A stretch of 43,013 nucleotides of DNA from Megasphaera geminata F0357 (GCF_000239275.1 NZ_JH417616.1:473-43485); one strand, 5' to 3'; positions 10,131 to 19,454 are shown, numbered from the stretch's first letter. Translations and numbers: made by a program. Notes: generated from the sequence alone by a model not told the origin.

Positions 10131-10985
10131 TTACTCGGCGCCCCGCATCTTCTTGAAAAGGTTGGCATAAAAATAGCCTTTATCGAAACGGATGAACCGC
10201 AGCGTTGCGGCGGACTTGCGGATACGCAGGGTCATATCCCCGACAAATTCGAAGTCCGTCATGCCGTCGACGGAAATGCGTACGACATTCCGGCTGTCTT
10301 GTACGGAAAAGCTCAGTTCATCGTCATCGCTGAGAACGACGGGGACTTTCAGCAGTAAATGGGGGCACAGCGGTGTAACCATCATGCCCTTGACATGGGG
10401 CGGCACAATGGGCCCGCCTGCCGAGAAGGTATACCCCGTACTGCCCGTCGGCGTCGCCACAACGATGCCGTCGCCGGGATATTGCTGGACGAAGTATCCG
10501 TTAATGCTCATATCGACGCGAACAAGCTTGCCCACATTGCCATGGCCGATGACGACATCGTTCAGGGCATCCGGCAGGGGCTGAACCATGCCGTCGGCAT
10601 AGATGAGTTCACCGGAGAGCATGATCCGTTCTTCCTCAAAATACCGGCCGGCCATAATGTCCGCAAAGCGGGCCTCCACATCGTTTCCTTCCACTTCGTA
10701 GAGGAAGCCGAGCGATCCCAGATTAATGCCGCAAACGGGTATGCGGCGGGAGGCAAAGGCACGTGCCCCCTTCAAAACCGTCCCGTCGCCGCCGAGGACG
10801 AAGGCCATATCTATATGATCGTAAACGGTTTCATCGGAACAAAGGCGCGCCCCGGCGCCGTCCGCACGGTCTTCGCAGCAGGCTACGCAATACTCGCAGC
10901 CATAGTCATGACAACATTTTATAATTCGCGCCGCCAGCCGGGCGCTGTCTTTTTTTGCCGCATTGGGAAAAATACCGATCCGCAT
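10131..10985 (-). CDS. nadK: NAD kinase
   Basis: Phosphorylates NAD to NADP, using ATP or polyphosphate depending on the enzyme. The 284-residue protein shows the GGDGT motif (residues 65-69, LGGDGTVLKGAR), GINLGSLGFL near 87-96, and the conserved ATPTGSTGYTFSAGGPI loop. The length fits the bacterial family. It lies eight bases after tlyA, the usual Firmicutes order tlyA-nadK-argR-recN. Confidence 0.96.
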   Translation of the reverse strand: MRIGIFPNAAKKDSARLAARIIKCCHDYGCEYCVACCEDRADGAGARLCSDETVYDHIDMAFVLGGDGTVLKGARAFASRRIPVCGINLGSLGFLYEVEGNDVEARFADIMAGRYFEEERIMLSGELIYADGMVQPLPDALNDVVIGHGNVGKLVRVDMSINGYFVQQYPGDGIVVATPTGSTGYTFSAGGPIVPPHVKGMMVTPLCPHLLLKVPVVLSDDDELSFSVQDSRNVVRISVDGMTDFEFVGDMTLRIRKSAATLRFIRFDKGYFYANLFKKMRGAE

Positions 10986-10993
10986 CTTTTCAC

Positions 10994-11797
10994 CTACATT
11001 TCATGAGACCTGTCGACGACATCACTGATGATTTCATCTGTCACCTCGTTGTGGACAGGCGTGTCTTTACGACTGTAAAGAAGGTACTCCACATTGCCGT
11101 CCGCTCCCTTTACGGGTGAGAACGTCAGGCCCGACGGGGACAACCCGGCAGAGGCAACGCCCGCGACGACACGGGCCGCCACTTCTTTATGAACGCGTAT
11201 ATCGCGGACGATACCGCCTTTGCCGACAGCTTCCCGTCCCGCTTCAAACTGCGGTTTGATAAGCGTCACTATAGAACCGCCCTCGCGCAGGAGCGGTACG
11301 ACCGCCTCCATAATTTTCAAAAGCGAAATAAACGATACGTCAACGGAAATAAAATCGGCCGGGCCGCCCGTATCGGCGGGCGTAACGTGCCGGATATTGG
11401 TCCGTTCCATATTGACGACCCGCTTGTCCGTGCGCAGTTTCCAGGCAAGCTGACCGTACCCGACGTCAACGGCCACGACCTCGGCCGCGCCGTTCTGCAG
11501 GGCGCAGTCTGTAAAGCCGCCCGTCGAAGCGCCGATGTCGATCATGCGGCAGCCGCGCAAATCGAGGGAAAAAGCGCGGAGCGCTTTTTCCAGCTTCAAG
11601 CCGCCGCGGCTCACATAGGGTACAGGATTCCCCCTGACCGTTATGTCTTCATGTATGTCTATTTTCGTACCCGCTTTATCCACGCGCTTCCCTTTAACAA
11701 AGACCGCCCCCGCCATAACGGCGGCCCTGGCCTTTTCACGGCTTTCAAAGAAGCCCCGTTCCGTCAGGAGAAGGTCGAGCCGTTCTTTTTCTTTCAT
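10994..11797 (-). CDS. tlyA: TlyA family rRNA (cytidine-2'-O)-methyltransferase
   Basis: A 267-residue protein with an N-terminal S4 RNA-binding domain (about residues 5-65: LDLLLTERGFFESREKARAAVMAGAVFVKG) and a FtsJ-like methyltransferase domain with DIGASTGGFTDCALQNGA and FISVDVSFISL. The family methylates ribosomal RNA; some members are called haemolysins. The start at MKEKERLD is chosen for its GAGGAAG site; a longer frame begins 22 codons upstream inside ispA. No dxs gene lies between it and ispA, unlike some related clusters. Confidence 0.92.
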   Translation of the reverse strand: MKEKERLDLLLTERGFFESREKARAAVMAGAVFVKGKRVDKAGTKIDIHEDITVRGNPVPYVSRGGLKLEKALRAFSLDLRGCRMIDIGASTGGFTDCALQNGAAEVVAVDVGYGQLAWKLRTDKRVVNMERTNIRHVTPADTGGPADFISVDVSFISLLKIMEAVVPLLREGGSIVTLIKPQFEAGREAVGKGGIVRDIRVHKEVAARVVAGVASAGLSPSGLTFSPVKGADGNVEYLLYSRKDTPVHNEVTDEIISDVVDRSHEM

Positions 11798-11804
11798 ATC
11801 TTCC

Positions 11805-12689
11805 TCATTGCGCCCTTTTTTCCAAATAGCCGACGAGATCACGCAGGATCCGCGCGTTCTCACCGAAACCGGCCAGGGCCAGCCGCGCCTTTTCCGCCGC
11901 CGCCGCCGCCTCTTTCTTCGCCCCCGCCGGGGACAGCAGGGTCACATACGTTGTTTTATGATTTTTCTCATCACTGCCGACGGGTTTTCCCAACACACTT
12001 TCATCGCCGGTCACGTCAAGAATATCGTCGGTAATTTGAAAGGCAAGCCCCAAATTATCGGCGTACGCCGCAAGAGCCGCCCTCACGCCGGCGGCGGCGG
12101 CGGCAAGAATGGCCGCCATATCGACGACGGCTGCAAAGATGATACCGGTCTTGCTCCTGTGCATCAGTTTCAGCTCGTCCAGGCCGATACGGGGAGCATC
12201 TGTAGACGCCAGGTCGAAGAACTGGCCGCCGACCATTCCGGCAGGCCCGGCAGCCCGCGCAAAAACATGGATCGCTTCCAGAAGTTTTGCCGGCTCCGGC
12301 TGTCTTTGCGCGGCCATGAGCTCAAAGGCATACGTTAAAAGGCCGTCTCCCGCCAAAATCGCCGTACCTTCACCGTAAACCCGGTGATTCGTCGGTTTGC
12401 CGCGGCGATAATCATCATCGTCCATGGCCGGCAAATCATCGTGAATCAGGGAATACGAATGAACGCATTCCAACGCACAGGCCAGATCGAGATAGCCGGC
12501 CGGATCTTTTCCGAGCGCTTCCAGGACGCTGAGAAAGAGAATCGGCCGGATACGTTTGCCGCCGGCATTCAGGCTGTAGTTCATCGCCTCGTAAAGGCCG
12601 GAAAACTGCGGTATTTCCGTACGGATCAGCTGTGCAAGGCGCCGGTCGACACGTTCTTTTTGGGACTGCAGATACGCTTCAACTGTCAT
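11805..12689 (-). CDS. ispA: Polyprenyl (farnesyl/geranylgeranyl) diphosphate synthase
   Basis: Chain-elongating prenyltransferase that makes farnesyl or geranylgeranyl diphosphate for quinones, undecaprenyl carriers and similar products. The 294-residue protein shows the first aspartate-rich motif DDLPAMDDDD, GKPTNHRVYGEGTAILAGD, and the second motif FQITDDILDVTGD. Two small residues precede the first motif, so product length cannot be settled by eye. It overlaps xseB by four bases, in the usual xseA-xseB-ispA order. Confidence 0.92.
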   Translation of the reverse strand: MTVEAYLQSQKERVDRRLAQLIRTEIPQFSGLYEAMNYSLNAGGKRIRPILFLSVLEALGKDPAGYLDLACALECVHSYSLIHDDLPAMDDDDYRRGKPTNHRVYGEGTAILAGDGLLTYAFELMAAQRQPEPAKLLEAIHVFARAAGPAGMVGGQFFDLASTDAPRIGLDELKLMHRSKTGIIFAAVVDMAAILAAAAAGVRAALAAYADNLGLAFQITDDILDVTGDESVLGKPVGSDEKNHKTTYVTLLSPAGAKKEAAAAAEKARLALAGFGENARILRDLVGYLEKRAQ

Positions 12690-12958
12690 AAGCCGAGCGT
12701 CCCTTCTTCCGGAACGGGGCCCGCTTCGCCTTCTTCGCTTTCTTTTTCCGCCGCGCCCTGTATTTCCGCCAGAGCCTGCGCGCGTTGGCGCGCGTATTCA
12801 AGCGCGCTTTCACAGTCCCGTGCCAGTTTGACCGACTTCTCGAAGATGTCGAGGGATTCTTTCAGGGTCAGACCGGAGTCATCCAGCGAGTTGACCAATT
12901 TTTCCAGTTTTTCATAATTTTCTTCAAAACTTTTCAACTTATCCGTTGTCTTTACCAC
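12686..12958 (-). CDS. xseB: Exodeoxyribonuclease VII small subunit
   Basis: Small helical subunit of exonuclease VII. The 90-residue product has the family core FEENYEKLEKLVNSLDDSGLTLKESLDIFEKSVKL. It has an acidic tail (KESEEGEAGPVPEEG) slightly longer than usual. GTG start. It overlaps xseA by 20 bases and ispA by 4, so the genes are probably translated in a coupled way. Confidence 0.93.
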   Translation of the reverse strand: MVKTTDKLKSFEENYEKLEKLVNSLDDSGLTLKESLDIFEKSVKLARDCESALEYARQRAQALAEIQGAAEKESEEGEAGPVPEEGTLGL

Positions 12959-14150
12959 GACGGGTCACCTCTTTCACCTCTGTCACAACCGTTCCGTCAA
13001 CCATTTGGATCGACAAGGGCGCATCTGCCGCAATATCCTCGACGGAGGAGACAATACGGCCGCCCTGTTCCAGCTGCCCGTAGCCCTTGCGCAGCAACGC
13101 GGCGGGATCCATGCCGTCCAGGCGCGCTTTCAGCTTATCCAGCCCGCCGCTCTTTTGGAGCAGCACGTAATGCAGCCGCTGCCGCGCCGCCTGCAAAAGA
13201 TAACGCAGGCTTTCGGTCCTGACGGCCAGAAACTCATCGTACCGGCGCAGCCGGATGTGCGCCTTTGTCCGGTCCAACCGGTACTGCAGCCGCTCGATCC
13301 GGGCCGTTACGGTTTCATAGGCGGTCCCGGCGAGGGACGCCACCTGCAATTGCATATCGGCAAAGCCGGGAAAAGCAATTTCCGCCGCGTGTGTCGGCGT
13401 CGCCGCGCGCCTGTCGGATGCGTAGTCGACGAGAGTCGTGTCCGTTTCATGCCCGACGGCCGTAATAATGGGTACTTCCGTCCGATAGACCGCTTCGACG
13501 ACGCGCGGGTCGTTAAAGCACCATAAATCTTCCATCGAACCGCCGCCGCGCGCCAAAATGAGGACATCGAGCTCCGTATTGCTCCCGGCCTCCTGCAGGC
13601 CCCGGACAAGCGCGGGCACCGCCGCTTCCCCCTGTACCGGCACGGGATAGAGGACGAGTTCTATATAGGGATTGCGTTCGGAACGGATCTTTTGAATATC
13701 ATGGAGCACGGCCCCGGTCCGGGAGGTCAATACGCCTACACGCCACGGGAAACGCGGCAGGTCTTTTTTGTGTGCCGCCGCAAAATACCCCTTGTCCGCG
13801 AGTTCGGCTTTATTTTTTTCATACTGCGCCTGTAAATTGCCGATTCCCTGCGAAAAGAGGCGTTCAATGAGAAAGGAAAGGGTACCTCCTTTTTCATAGA
13901 CATTGACCGAACCGACAACGACGACATGATCTCCTTCTTTGACGTCTTTCATCATCGTCCCGGCGCGGCCGCGGAATAAAACGGCCCGGATCGACGCGTT
14001 ATCATCACGGATATTCATATACCAATGCCCGTTCGACGCCTGTTTGAGACCGATAATATTCCCTTCCATAGCGATATTTTGTAATCTATAGTCCCGCTGC
14101 AGGTCTTCTTTGATGCGATTGACAACGGACGAAACGCTTTCACAATTCAT
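12939..14150 (-). CDS. xseA: Exodeoxyribonuclease VII large subunit
   Basis: Catalytic subunit of exonuclease VII, which degrades single-stranded DNA into oligonucleotides. The 403-residue protein has an N-terminal OB-fold (about residues 1-100, NGHWYMNIRDDNASIRAVLF) and the catalytic core with GVLTSRTGAVLHDI, LARGGGSMEDLWCFN and AVGHETDTTLVDYASDRRAATPTHAAE. The C-terminal part is helical. Its ATG overlaps the stop of the upstream glycoprotease-like gene (ATGA), which suggests translational coupling. Confidence 0.96.
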   Translation of the reverse strand: MNCESVSSVVNRIKEDLQRDYRLQNIAMEGNIIGLKQASNGHWYMNIRDDNASIRAVLFRGRAGTMMKDVKEGDHVVVVGSVNVYEKGGTLSFLIERLFSQGIGNLQAQYEKNKAELADKGYFAAAHKKDLPRFPWRVGVLTSRTGAVLHDIQKIRSERNPYIELVLYPVPVQGEAAVPALVRGLQEAGSNTELDVLILARGGGSMEDLWCFNDPRVVEAVYRTEVPIITAVGHETDTTLVDYASDRRAATPTHAAEIAFPGFADMQLQVASLAGTAYETVTARIERLQYRLDRTKAHIRLRRYDEFLAVRTESLRYLLQAARQRLHYVLLQKSGGLDKLKARLDGMDPAALLRKGYGQLEQGGRIVSSVEDIAADAPLSIQMVDGTVVTEVKEVTRRGKDNG

Positions 14151-15107
14151 ACGGCACCGCCTTGTTTACTGCGCCACGCCGCCCAGAAAGCGGCGCCGCT
14201 CGCATTATCCGCACTGTATCCTTTTTCCGCCGGTATAAAGACAAATCCTTTTTTCTTCGCGTAATCAGCCAGGGTGCGGCGCAAAAACGAGTTTTCCATC
14301 ACCCCGCCCGCCGCTAAAAGCGGTATGTTCCCGTCACGCCCGGACCAATCGACGAGCCGGCGAATACCCTGCCAGACAGTCTGCAGCGTTTCGGCGCACA
14401 AGGCTCCCGCCGACGTTTTATTCCGCGGCAATACGCCGCTGCAACTCCGCTTCGCGCCCGGAGAAGCTGATTTCACCGCCGGACGACCAAACCGCTCCGC
14501 CCGCGGCATCGGCCAGACAGCCGCGGCTCAACTCTTCAACCGCTTTTCCTGCGGGAAAAGGCAAGCCCAGGGCCACGCCGACGCGATCGATAAATTGGCC
14601 CGCACTGATGTCGGACGTGCCTCCCGTACGGGTAATATCCAATCCGTCCGCGTCAGGCCGCGCCAGCAGTAATTCCGTCGTGCCGCCGGAAAGATGCAGG
14701 GCACGGAACGCCGTGCCGTCGATATGGCCGGCCGTACGCAGGACGGCGAGCAAATGGTTTTCCTGGTGGCTGATCCGATACAGGGGTACACCCAGGACGG
14801 CCGCCAGGGCACGGGCACAGCCGAGGCCGCTTAAAAAAGCGGGCATATACGAATCCGCCCGGCGCCGCGGCTTGTCCGTTACGGCTACGGCACGTATCGT
14901 ATTGCCCGTCAGATACGGGGCGAGGTTTTCCGTCAAGGCCGGCAGGTTCCGCACGTGCTGATATACCATTTCCGACTGCGACAGGCCCCGTCCGCCTGCA
15001 CGGACGCTGAGTGCCTGCCGTTCATCGGCGACGACCCCATACTGACTGTCGACCAGACAAAGTGAAGTCGTATAACAGCTTGTATCGATGCCGAGAAATA
15101 CATCCAT
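14147..15107 (-). CDS. TsaD/Kae1-like glycoprotease paralogue (frameshifted)
   Basis: ASKHA-fold protein of the M22/TsaD family, probably a second copy beside the true tRNA t6A enzyme, since this shorter form often sits between nusB and xseA in Firmicutes. Visible are the N-terminal GIDTSCYTTSLCLVD, the metal-binding HxExH form HQENH, the phosphate loop LSGGTTELL, FSGREAELQ, and the C-terminal LLAAGGVMENSFLR and SADNASGAAF. The reading frame breaks near 14415-14428 (one extra base beside GCGGAATAAAA), giving a stop after RIAAE; the sense continues in the next frame (NKTSAGALCAETLQ). Corrected length about 319 residues. The start overlaps the nusB stop (TAATG). Confidence 0.8.
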
Positions 15108-15631
15108 TACGGTAAAGACCTCGCATAGGCACCCAAAATACCGTTGACGAATCTGGACGATTGAGGGCCGCCGTATTCTTTAGCCAGCCGGACGGCTTCA
15201 TTGATGATGATGGCCGGCGCCAGTTCTTCTTTCGGATAGACAAATTCACAGAGGGCCAGCCGCATCGTCGTTTTATCGGCCATATTCATCTGGCGCAGAT
15301 CCCAGCCTTTGGCAAACGCCCGAATGAGCCCGTCCAATTCGTCCGCATGAGCCGAAACGGTACCGATAAGATAGGCACAGTACGCTTCCGTATCCGCATC
15401 TCCGTTATCTTCCGCCGCATCGGTCGGAACTTCTTCAATGTCGTTTACGTTCACGGCGTTGGCGTCAAGCTCCGCCGCGTCGATTTCCGAAAAAGTTTTC
15501 TTTGCCGCAGCCGGCGTGCCCTCGTTATTCTCCAAAATTTCCGTTTCACTGTACTGTATGTCGTTTACATCATGAAATTCACGGGAAAATAAAATTTCCA
15601 GTGCCCGCCGCCGCGCTGTATGTCTGCTCAC
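15107..15631 (-). CDS. nusB: Transcription antitermination factor NusB with acidic insert
   Basis: Binds boxA RNA with S10 during rRNA antitermination. The N-terminal family motif RRRALEILFSREF and the C-terminal block NMADKTTMRLALCEFVYPKEELAPAIIINEAVRLAKEYGG...RFVNGILG are clear. The 174-residue length exceeds the usual ~130-145 because of an acidic low-complexity insert (about residues 24-80, rich in Asp, Glu, Asn and Ala). GTG start after GAGGAGG. It follows the two Asp23-type genes and overlaps the glycoprotease gene. Confidence 0.93.
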   Translation of the reverse strand: MSRHTARRRALEILFSREFHDVNDIQYSETEILENNEGTPAAAKKTFSEIDAAELDANAVNVNDIEEVPTDAAEDNGDADTEAYCAYLIGTVSAHADELDGLIRAFAKGWDLRQMNMADKTTMRLALCEFVYPKEELAPAIIINEAVRLAKEYGGPQSSRFVNGILGAYARSLP

Positions 15632-15646
15632 GCTGTCCTCCTCGCA

Positions 15647-15952
15647 TCATGCCTCACGGGGCATGACAATGTCATCAATAGTTACATCAACAGTTAAGGC
15701 GTCAGGGCCGATCATATCCCGGACGGCCTGCGCCGTGTGGTGCTGCACCGCCAGCGCCAGCTCGCGCAAACGGCTGCCGTAAAGAGCCGCGATCTGTATT
15801 TGGACGGTAACGGCGCCGTCCTTTTGTTTCACTGTCAGACGCACCTTCTTATCCGGTGCGACGCCTGTCGTTCCCGACGCCGCGGTGCGCACTATTTTTT
15901 CCAGCGCCGCCTGCGAAACGACATAGTCCTTCCCTTCACCGCCGCTACTCAT
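15647..15952 (-). CDS. Asp23/Gls24 family protein (short form)
   Basis: A ~101-residue protein whose VVSQAALEKIVRTAASGTTGV start and alternating beta-strand pattern (VRLTVKQKDGAVTVQIQIAALYG) fit the Asp23/Gls24 envelope-stress family, including the C-terminal LTVDVTIDDIVM. Function in Negativicutes is not established. The ATG at MSSGGEG is preferred; a GTG three codons upstream is possible. It overlaps the preceding Asp23-like gene by eight bases and precedes nusB. Confidence 0.75.
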   Translation of the reverse strand: MSSGGEGKDYVVSQAALEKIVRTAASGTTGVAPDKKVRLTVKQKDGAVTVQIQIAALYGSRLRELALAVQHHTAQAVRDMIGPDALTVDVTIDDIVMPREA

Positions 15953-16322
15953 CAGCCGCACCCGCCCTTTCCGCGGCGGCGCCGTCTTCGTAAAGGATAT
16001 CCTGCACTGTAATGTGCACCGCCGTAACGGCGCATTCGGTCAGGCTTTCAACGGCCTCCTTCACCGACTGCTGCACCTTGATGGCCACATCGGGGATACG
16101 GTACCCGTGCCGGGCGACAAGCCGCACGGTCAGTTCCACATCGGTCTTATCTGTTTTTACATCAATACCGCGGCCGCCGGCCGCCTTGCCGAATTTTTCC
16201 GTAAAAGTCGTCGCCAGAAAAGCTACGCCCGGTACGGCTAGGGCCGCTCCGGCGGCGATAACGGCGATGACCTTCCCGGCAATATGAACGGCACCGAGTT
16301 CATTATATTCCGTAGTTACCAT
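15945..16322 (-). CDS. Asp23/Gls24 family envelope stress response protein
   Basis: A ~125-residue protein starting MVTTEYNELGAVHIAGKVIAVIAAGAA, followed by the family pattern VELTVRLVARHGYRIPDVAIKVQQSVKEAVESLTECAVTAVHITVQDI. The start is set by GGAGTG before the ATG; the frame continues 13 codons upstream. It is the first gene of the Asp23-Asp23-nusB run and begins just 18 bases after the efp terminator hairpin, so it may depend on readthrough. Confidence 0.8.
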   Translation of the reverse strand: MVTTEYNELGAVHIAGKVIAVIAAGAALAVPGVAFLATTFTEKFGKAAGGRGIDVKTDKTDVELTVRLVARHGYRIPDVAIKVQQSVKEAVESLTECAVTAVHITVQDILYEDGAAAERAGAADE

Positions 16323-16340
16323 ACACGACACTCCATGAAC

Positions 16341-16371
16341 AAAAAGCGATGAGAACCTCATCGCTTTTTTG
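16341..16371 (-). terminator. Terminator hairpin after efp
   Basis: A 13-bp perfect stem (AAAAAGCGATGAG / CTCATCGCTTTTT) with an AAC loop and a T run at the end on both strands. It lies two bases after the efp stop and just before the Asp23-like gene, so it separates the cob/pepP/efp group from the nusB cluster, or partially attenuates between them. Confidence 0.85.
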
Positions 16372-16372
16372 C

Positions 16373-16930
16373 TTATGCACGACCCGTATACTGACCGGTT
16401 CTCGTATCAATCGTCAACAGTTCGCCTTCATTGATGAACAGGGGGACCTTTACGACATACCCCGTTTCCAGCGTGGCCGGCTTGCTGCCGCCCGTCGCCG
16501 TATCGCCGCGGATTCCCGGATCCGTTTCCACGACGCGAAGTTCCACGGTAGCGGGCAAATCGATACCGATGACCTTGCCTTTAAACATCATCACGGAAGC
16601 GTTCATTTCTTCTTTGAGGAAATTGACCGCGCTGCCGAGAGCTTCTTTATCCAATTCAATCTGTTCATACGATTCATTATCCATAAATACATACATCCCG
16701 TCCGATTCGTAGAGATACTGCATCTGACGACGATCCACGCGCCCTTCCTGGACTTTTTCGCCCGCATTCCAGGTGCGTTCGACAACGGCGCCCGTTTCAA
16801 GGTTTTTAATTTTCGCGCGCACAAAGGCCGCGCCCTTACCCGGCTTTACATGCTGGAACTCCACTACCTGCCAAACCTGACCGTCAATTTCGATCGTCAC
16901 GCCCGGTCTGAAATCATTACTTGTAATCAT
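16373..16930 (-). CDS. efp: Elongation factor P
   Basis: Ribosome-binding factor that relieves stalling at polyproline. The 185-residue protein has the three OB-like domains of the family, with the modifiable Lys in [13 protein letters not shown] (about residue 32) and the C-terminal [16 protein letters not shown]. The ATG start is preferred over the TTG two codons upstream because GGAGGAG is correctly spaced from it. It starts 13 bases after the peptidase stop, a common pairing in Firmicutes. Confidence 0.97.
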   Translation of the reverse strand: MITSNDFRPGVTIEIDGQVWQVVEFQHVKPGKGAAFVRAKIKNLETGAVVERTWNAGEKVQEGRVDRRQMQYLYESDGMYVFMDNESYEQIELDKEALGSAVNFLKEEMNASVMMFKGKVIGIDLPATVELRVVETDPGIRGDTATGGSKPATLETGYVVKVPLFINEGELLTIDTRTGQYTGRA

Positions 16931-16943
16931 ACCCAATCTCCTC

Positions 16944-18010
16944 CTATATCAACTCCGTCAATTCTTTCGATGCTTCGGTCAAGATCTCACAGCCTTCCGC
17001 CGTCACGACAAGGGAATCTTCAATGCGGACCCCGTACTTGCCTTCTATGTACAGCCCCGGTTCTACCGTGACTATCATATTTTTCTTCAATACGCTTTGC
17101 GACGCGGCGATAAGACAGGCTGTTCATGGATCTCCAATCCCGTGCCGTGTCCCAGGGCGTGCGTAAAATATTGCGCTTTTTCGTGCTTTTCAAAGAATCT
17201 GCGCACGACGCCGTCCACTTCGCTGCAAACCGCGCCGGCCCTGACCGCGTCGATGCCGAGCCGCTGCCCTTCAAGCACGAGGTTATAAAACCGCTTTTGT
17301 TCGTCATCGGCCCTGCCGACCACGACGGTACGCGTCATGTCCGAATGATAGCCGTCACAGACCGCGCCGAAATCAAAGGTGATAAACTCGCCCGCCGCGA
17401 CGGCCTTGTCCGTCGCCGTGCCGTGCGGCATGGCCGAGCGTTTGCCCGAGGCCACAATCGTGTCGAACGCCTTTTCTTCCGACCCGGCAAGAAGCATGTT
17501 GCTTTCCAGCCGCGCCGCAAGTTCCCGCTCCGTCACGCCCGGCTTTATGTACGCCAGGAGATCCGCAAAGGCCGCGGCGGCAATACGTCCGGCTTTACGC
17601 GTCGCCTCCACTTCATACGGTTCCTTAACGGCACGTATTCCCTGGAGAGAAACGCCTTCAAAACAGCACTCTCCCGTTTCGGCCAGCCTTTCAAAAAAAG
17701 TGTGGGGCATATAATCGGCTTCATAGGCGGCAGCACCGACATCATCTTCCGCCAATGTCGCCGCCGCGGCGGCGGCCGGGTGTCCCGCGTGGTTCACAAC
17801 CTGAACCGTATGGCCGCATTCCTGCGCCGCCTGTTCCGTATAGCGCAGGTCCGTCCACAGGACGACCCGGTTCGGCGTGACGACAAGCACCCCTTCACCG
17901 CCCGTAAAGCCGCTGAAATAACGGAGGTTCTCAGGCTGCAGCAAAACGGCGGAAGCCAAAGCACGATTTTTGAGAAAACCGCGCAGCGCCTCTATTCGTT
18001 CTTTTGTCAT
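16944..18010 (-). CDS. Xaa-Pro peptidase of the M24 family (frameshifted)
   Basis: Dimetal aminopeptidase or dipeptidase that cleaves bonds next to proline. An N-terminal creatinase-like domain (about residues 1-125) precedes the pita-bread catalytic domain with metal ligands Asp and Asp in [17 protein letters not shown], His in [15 protein letters not shown], and Glu and Glu in [11 protein letters not shown] and GVRIED. A one-base deletion in an A run at 17096-17098 ends the frame after LSPRRKAY; the next frame continues at [14 protein letters not shown] and ends in KELTELI. Corrected length about 355 residues. RBS AGGTG precedes the ATG. It sits directly upstream of efp. Confidence 0.9.
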
Positions 18011-18076
18011 TGTATCACCTGTTTTTTATTCAACTAACGTCAATAATACCATATTAAAACCCCTTTGAACAGGTTT

Positions 18077-18784
18077 TCACTCGGATATGAGCGGCAGGTC
18101 CCTCTCTGTTACCGTCAGCTCGCGGAACTCCCCGGGAGCGAGGGCTTCATCAAGGACCAACGCGCCGATCGAATGACGGTGCAGGGCCGTTACCGTAAGG
18201 CCGACGGCTTTGCACATGCGCTTTATCTGATGAAATTTCCCTTCACGGACGACGATGCGCAGCGAACGGTCTCCCGTTTGCCGCATCGCCGCGGGCAGGC
18301 AGCGGCAGCCGTCCGGCAAGACGATGCCCGCTGCAAAGCGGGCTGCCGCATCAGGCGGGACGGTACCGTCCACTTCGGCGAAATACGCCTTCGGGACGTT
18401 CTTCTTCGGCGAAATGACATTGTGCGCCCACGTGCCGTCGTTGGTCATGAGCAGGAGTCCTGTCGTATCCTTATCGAGCCGCCCGACAGGAAAGACCCGC
18501 GCCGCGCCGTAACGTGGCGGCAGCAGCCCGAGCACCGTCTCAAAACGGCTGTCCGCCGCAGCCGAGACGACACCGGCCGGCTTATGGAGCATGAGATAGT
18601 AAAATTCTTCATACTCTACCGCTTCACAGCCGACGGCAACGCAGTCCTTCGCCGTATCCACCTTATAGGCGCCGTCCTTGACGACAATGCCGTTAACGGT
18701 CACATCGCCGCGCCTGCAAAGGCTTTTTATCTCTCTGCGCGTACCGTACCCGCTGTGTCCGAGCAGCTTATCAAGGCGTATCAT
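18077..18784 (-). CDS. rsuA: RsuA-type rRNA pseudouridine synthase
   Basis: A 235-residue protein with an N-terminal S4 domain (LDKLLGHSGYGTRREIKSLCRRGDVTVNG) and the RsuA/RluB catalytic motif GRLDKDTTGLLLMTNDG, whose Asp is the nucleophile. The later KFHQIKRMCKAVG block is also family-typical. Most likely it makes a pseudouridine in 16S rRNA (E. coli position 516), but the exact site cannot be read. It begins 16 bases after the phosphatase gene of the cob group and may share its transcript. Confidence 0.88.
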   Translation of the reverse strand: MIRLDKLLGHSGYGTRREIKSLCRRGDVTVNGIVVKDGAYKVDTAKDCVAVGCEAVEYEEFYYLMLHKPAGVVSAAADSRFETVLGLLPPRYGAARVFPVGRLDKDTTGLLLMTNDGTWAHNVISPKKNVPKAYFAEVDGTVPPDAAARFAAGIVLPDGCRCLPAAMRQTGDRSLRIVVREGKFHQIKRMCKAVGLTVTALHRHSIGALVLDEALAPGEFRELTVTERDLPLISE

Positions 18785-18800
18785 CAGGCCGCTTCCCTCC

Positions 18801-19454
18801 TTAAAGGCTTGTCATGGAGGACCACTGCCCCTGATGGCCTTCCGTCCCTTCGAGATGGCGCGTCGAGTTCATGACGGTCATGACGTTCTTCTCGCCGTAA
18901 TACTCGATAATATTAAACGCCGTATTGAACTGCTGAAAACACCAGACCCGCGTCAACTGCAAGCCTAAAAGGCCGAACAGGAGACAGCGGATCGTCGCCC
19001 CGTGGGAAGCGATAAAGACGGTGTCCCCGTCTTTGTGGTCCGCCAGAATTTCACGTACTTTCTTCGTCGCCCGCTCTTCCACTTCCGCAAAGGACTCGCC
19101 GCCGCGGGCGCGCATTTTCCCTTCGGAGGCGTAGAAAGCCTCGATTTCACCGGGCCAGTTGGCAACGATTTCATTGTACGTATGCCCTTCCCAGGCGCCG
19201 AAGTTGATTTCCTGCAATTCTTTATACGTCGTGACGGGGACCCGATGAGGCGCCGCCACGATTTCAGCCGTTTCTCTGGCGCGCACGAGATCGCTGCTGT
19301 AAAACCCGTCAAAATGCACGTTCTTCAAAAATTCGCTCAAATATCCGGCCTGCACACGGCCGCGCCCATTCAGGGGGACATCCGTCGAGCCCTGGTACCA
19401 TTGCTGCGCATTCCCGTCCGTTTCGCCGTGACGGGCAAGATATAACTTGATCAT
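18801..19454 (-). CDS. cobC: Histidine phosphatase family protein, probable alpha-ribazole phosphatase
   Basis: A 217-residue protein of the phosphoglycerate-mutase-like fold. The phospho-accepting His is in LARHGETDGN (residues 6-15), followed by STDVPLNGRG, SSDLVRARETAEI, and the second His in IASHGATIRC. The fold covers many substrates; the placement directly after cobU and cobS suggests removal of phosphate from alpha-ribazole phosphate or cobalamin phosphate. GGAGG precedes the ATG. One base separates it from cobS. Confidence 0.75.
   Translation of the reverse strand: MIKLYLARHGETDGNAQQWYQGSTDVPLNGRGRVQAGYLSEFLKNVHFDGFYSSDLVRARETAEIVAAPHRVPVTTYKELQEINFGAWEGHTYNEIVANWPGEIEAFYASEGKMRARGGESFAEVEERATKKVREILADHKDGDTVFIASHGATIRCLLFGLLGLQLTRVWCFQQFNTAFNIIEYYGEKNVMTVMNSTRHLEGTEGHQGQWSSMTSL

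Noticed and set aside
17020-17307. 95-codon minus-strand frame overlapping the Xaa-Pro peptidase
   Set aside because: Its sequence has no domain and is a shadow; the peptidase continues in the third frame, to 16944.
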